A DNA stretch of 22,915 nt from Oppiella nova (Eukaryota; Arthropoda; Arachnida; Sarcoptiformes; Oppiidae), in assembly GCA_905397405.1 (NCBI GenBank), contig CAJPVJ010000577.1:1-22915 (forward strand), read 5' to 3'. The notes under the pieces are model-generated. The model made no database searches. It was not told the DNA's origin and saw only the letters and a program-made list of their open reading frames with translations. Shown one piece after another: positions 21,179 through 22,915 of this stretch. The translations under genes and the position numbers were made by a program. Position 1 is the stretch's first letter; each line of letters opens with the position of its first letter.

Positions 21179-21541
21179 TTTAAAATAATTTTATAGTTTA
21201 AATAAATTTTATAGATATAAAATATGTATACTAATTTTAAAGTTGTTATTAATATGATTAATATAACAAATCAAAATGCTAATTGCAAAATTTATTATTA
21301 CAGTAAGTTATATAATAATACAAAATTATCTAGTTGCAATTATATAAAATATAATATTTATATGTTAGTGTTTTTTGAAATCACGTAAATTCTAGATAAA
21401 ATCATGTGAGCTTCCGCAAGTGGAAACTACCATGAAATGTTAATTTTATTATAACGGTTATAAATAAATTTGAGTTTACCAGTTAAAATGTATGCATTAA
21501 TATTATACTATTATTGTCATTTTTATTTGTAATTATGAATG
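21179..21541. other. 5' flank of transporter gene C
   Basis: AT-rich and without a gene; probable 5' UTR and promoter between the gene C start and the conserved block at 21542-21568. Confidence 0.4.
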
Positions 21542-21568
21542 GAGTCTACGATACTGGCACATGTTTTC
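21542..21568 (-). promoter_or_regulatory. Conserved 27-bp block upstream of transporter gene C
   Basis: Partner of the block at 18675-18701 (three mismatches), about 364 bp upstream of the gene C start codon. Same orientation and similar spacing relative to the gene; flanking sequence is diverged. Confidence 0.5.
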
Positions 21569-21964
21569 AAAAATTAAAAACATCTCTGGAAATGACATTA
21601 AAATTATTTGATTAAATACTAAACTTATAATTTCATAATGGAAATTATATAATTTGTATATTAACAATTTTAAAATTGACATAATTAAAATAATAGTTTA
21701 TTATGCATAGCAATAATTTTGAAAAATATTACATTATGTTAGTAAATAAATCATTTATATTTATAACTATTAAGTAAAAGCTAAAACTAATAGCATTTCA
21801 TGTACAAATAATTAAAATGCTCCACAAATTTACTAAACAAAACTTATATTAATAATTAACTTAAAACACATTTGATTAAACACATACAAATTAATTTATT
21901 CATCAAAACATAATATTTATAATTTATTATATTATAACCAATGTTTTCCTGTGGTGTCAAACAA

Positions 21965-22011
21965 ATGACGATAATTGTAGTGGCAGTAATAGTGAACTTA
22001 CGATCCAGGTA
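21965..22011 (-). pseudogene. 47-bp stray piece of transporter gene B coding sequence
   Basis: Identical over 47 bp to 17559-17605 in exon 1 of gene B, the part coding the YLDRKFTITATTIIVI helix start; matching nearly continues for five more bases. Nothing on either side resembles a transporter exon, so it is a displaced fragment in the spacer between genes C and D. It matches gene B rather than its nearer neighbour gene C. Confidence 0.75.
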
Positions 22012-22299
22012 CAAATGTTGACAAACTTATTTTAACATTATGTCTATGGTTAGTGATCAATGGTTTTCAGAAATTGTTTATTATAACGAGAGATTTATTA
22101 TATCGAGAGTTAAGTGTAACTGACCAGTATATAACACTGTAGTTTATAAGTTGCGGGCTGGGAGTAGGAAATCCTATATATAAAAGTGGATCTCTAGTTT
22201 GTGACTTATTCTACACATCTGTAAGGTCAATCTTAAACGTCAATTCAAATATGATTTGACCTCTATATTTTGTTAGTAACTTATAAATCAAAACACCCA
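22012..22299. other. Spacer with a TATA-like stretch, 3' flank of transporter gene D
   Basis: No gene. On the + strand CTATATATAAAAGTGG at about 22174-22189 looks like a TATA box and is preceded by an unusually GC-rich run for this window (gcgggctgggagtagg). No transcript downstream on that strand is recognised. From about 22230 the sequence matches the 3' flank of gene C. Confidence 0.35.
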
Positions 22300-22715
22300 T
22301 CAACTTTTACACAAAAGGTGTTTCCCATTCTCATTACTAAAATCTTTATACACTTGATATAAGATGATTACAAACATTACAACACCTGTTATTATTATAA
22401 ACACTCCATATATAAATAGGGATCGTGTCCATATAAATAGTGACCCTGTATCTTTTGTAACATTTCCATTACAAAATATATCTACGGGTGATTTACGTAT
22501 AAATACTCGTAGTCTCATAGCCAGTGAAGTCATACAGAGTCCCGGAAATATAAATACATTACAAACGGCTAATGCGCTCAATAGACCGATAGCTATATTG
22601 AGGTTTGATATAAACAAGGCCATCATTAGAGCCACTATGTTCAATATAGTGTTGATAATAATACGGCACCAGTATTCACTTTTATCAGTGTTAAATTCGC
22701 CAAGTTTGGTAGTTT
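22300..22715 (-). pseudogene. SLC38-like amino acid transporter, gene D, last exon only
   Basis: 416 bp, the same length as the last exon of gene C and about nine in ten identical. It has a good acceptor (tttttag before 22715), an open frame, FIFPGLCMTSLAMR and the LLCKS terminus. In gene C the preceding exon lies 76 bp away. Here the intron start resembles gene C for about 40 bp, then diverges, and no exon 2 appears in the 200 bp left in the window. Either an insertion has enlarged the intron, and the gene may be complete beyond the edge, or this is another orphan last exon like 5086-5471. Confidence 0.6.
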
Positions 22716-22811
22716 CTAAAAATATTATAGTTAATAAATAATAGTTTAACTAAGTTGGGAACATCGTGTCCTGTCAGTAAATTATGCAATTAGAATGGGT
22801 ATTAAAACAAA

Positions 22812-22915
22812 CTAATGGGTTGTTCGAAAAGTACTCGAACTGTAATTTTCTCGAAAACTAGATCAAATAAAAATAATCCAAAAATATAGTTTTTTCGTAT
22901 TTTCATGGTCTTCCT
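22812..22915. mobile_element. Possible Tc1/mariner-type terminal repeat at window edge
   Basis: The stretch beginning gggttgttcgaaaagtactc resembles the start of mariner-family terminal repeats (GGTTGTTC-AAAAGTA type) by memory. It has no counterpart in the gene C intron, where it would be an insertion. Only about 100 bp is in view and the other end is missing. Confidence 0.3.

Noticed and set aside
1-22915. CRISPR arrays, tRNA or rRNA genes, bacterial-type operons, retroviral or LTR elements
   Set aside because: No regularly spaced repeats, no cloverleaf with A/B boxes, no ribosomal sequence, no ribosome-binding-site-led gene strings and no polymerase, integrase or capsid motif seen on reading both strands.

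Overview
This is a very AT-rich nuclear window from a eukaryote, most probably a mite or related arthropod. The evidence is short spliceosomal introns (about 57-160 bp), 7-transmembrane receptors of the arthropod gustatory-receptor type, a divergent ionotropic receptor without an amino-terminal domain, and several small MITE-like DNA transposons. The taxonomic guess is an inference from gene content; no marker gene is present.

Left half (1-12.3 kb): a chemoreceptor cluster on the + strand. It holds four apparently complete gustatory-receptor-like genes of two subfamilies (A1, B1, A2, B2). Each has one long exon followed by two small conserved exons of 90 and 60 bp joined by phase-0 introns. 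A broken receptor tail lies at the window start, and a receptor relic spans 8.2-8.86 kb. Between the two A-B pairs lies a four-exon ionotropic receptor gene (6573-8110) and an orphan last exon of a second one (5710-5955). The A-B pair plus the last exon of an amino acid transporter is present twice. The copy junction is readable near 8855, where the first 15 codons of a B gene run straight into the upstream flank of an A gene.

Right half (12.9-22.9 kb): a tandem array on the - strand of SLC38-like (AAAP/Aa_trans family) amino acid transporter genes. Genes A, B and C each have three coding exons with phase-1 introns at equivalent positions. Two further copies are only last exons (5086-5471, and 22300-22715 near the window end). 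Gene C is uninterrupted. Genes A and B look broken, but only because each contains perfect direct repeats: 175 bp around a single N in A, and two 127-bp repeats with one base between the copies in B. These look like unmerged contig overlaps, and removing one copy restores the frame each time.

Other content: a 775-bp long-TIR MITE (TSD TAA) in copy 1 only; a 388-bp hAT-like MITE (8-bp TSD) in copy 2 only; a 149-bp TA-flanked foldback MITE; a decayed C2H2 zinc-finger relic; a 47-bp stray piece of transporter coding sequence; a 27-bp block conserved upstream of transporter genes B and C; and a possible mariner-type end at the right edge.

The receptors are expected to act in the plasma membrane of sensory neurons and the transporters in amino acid uptake or lysosomal efflux. 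Nothing in the sequence shows that the two groups work together; their adjacency is most simply explained by local duplication. I see no RNA gene, CRISPR array, operon or viral element.
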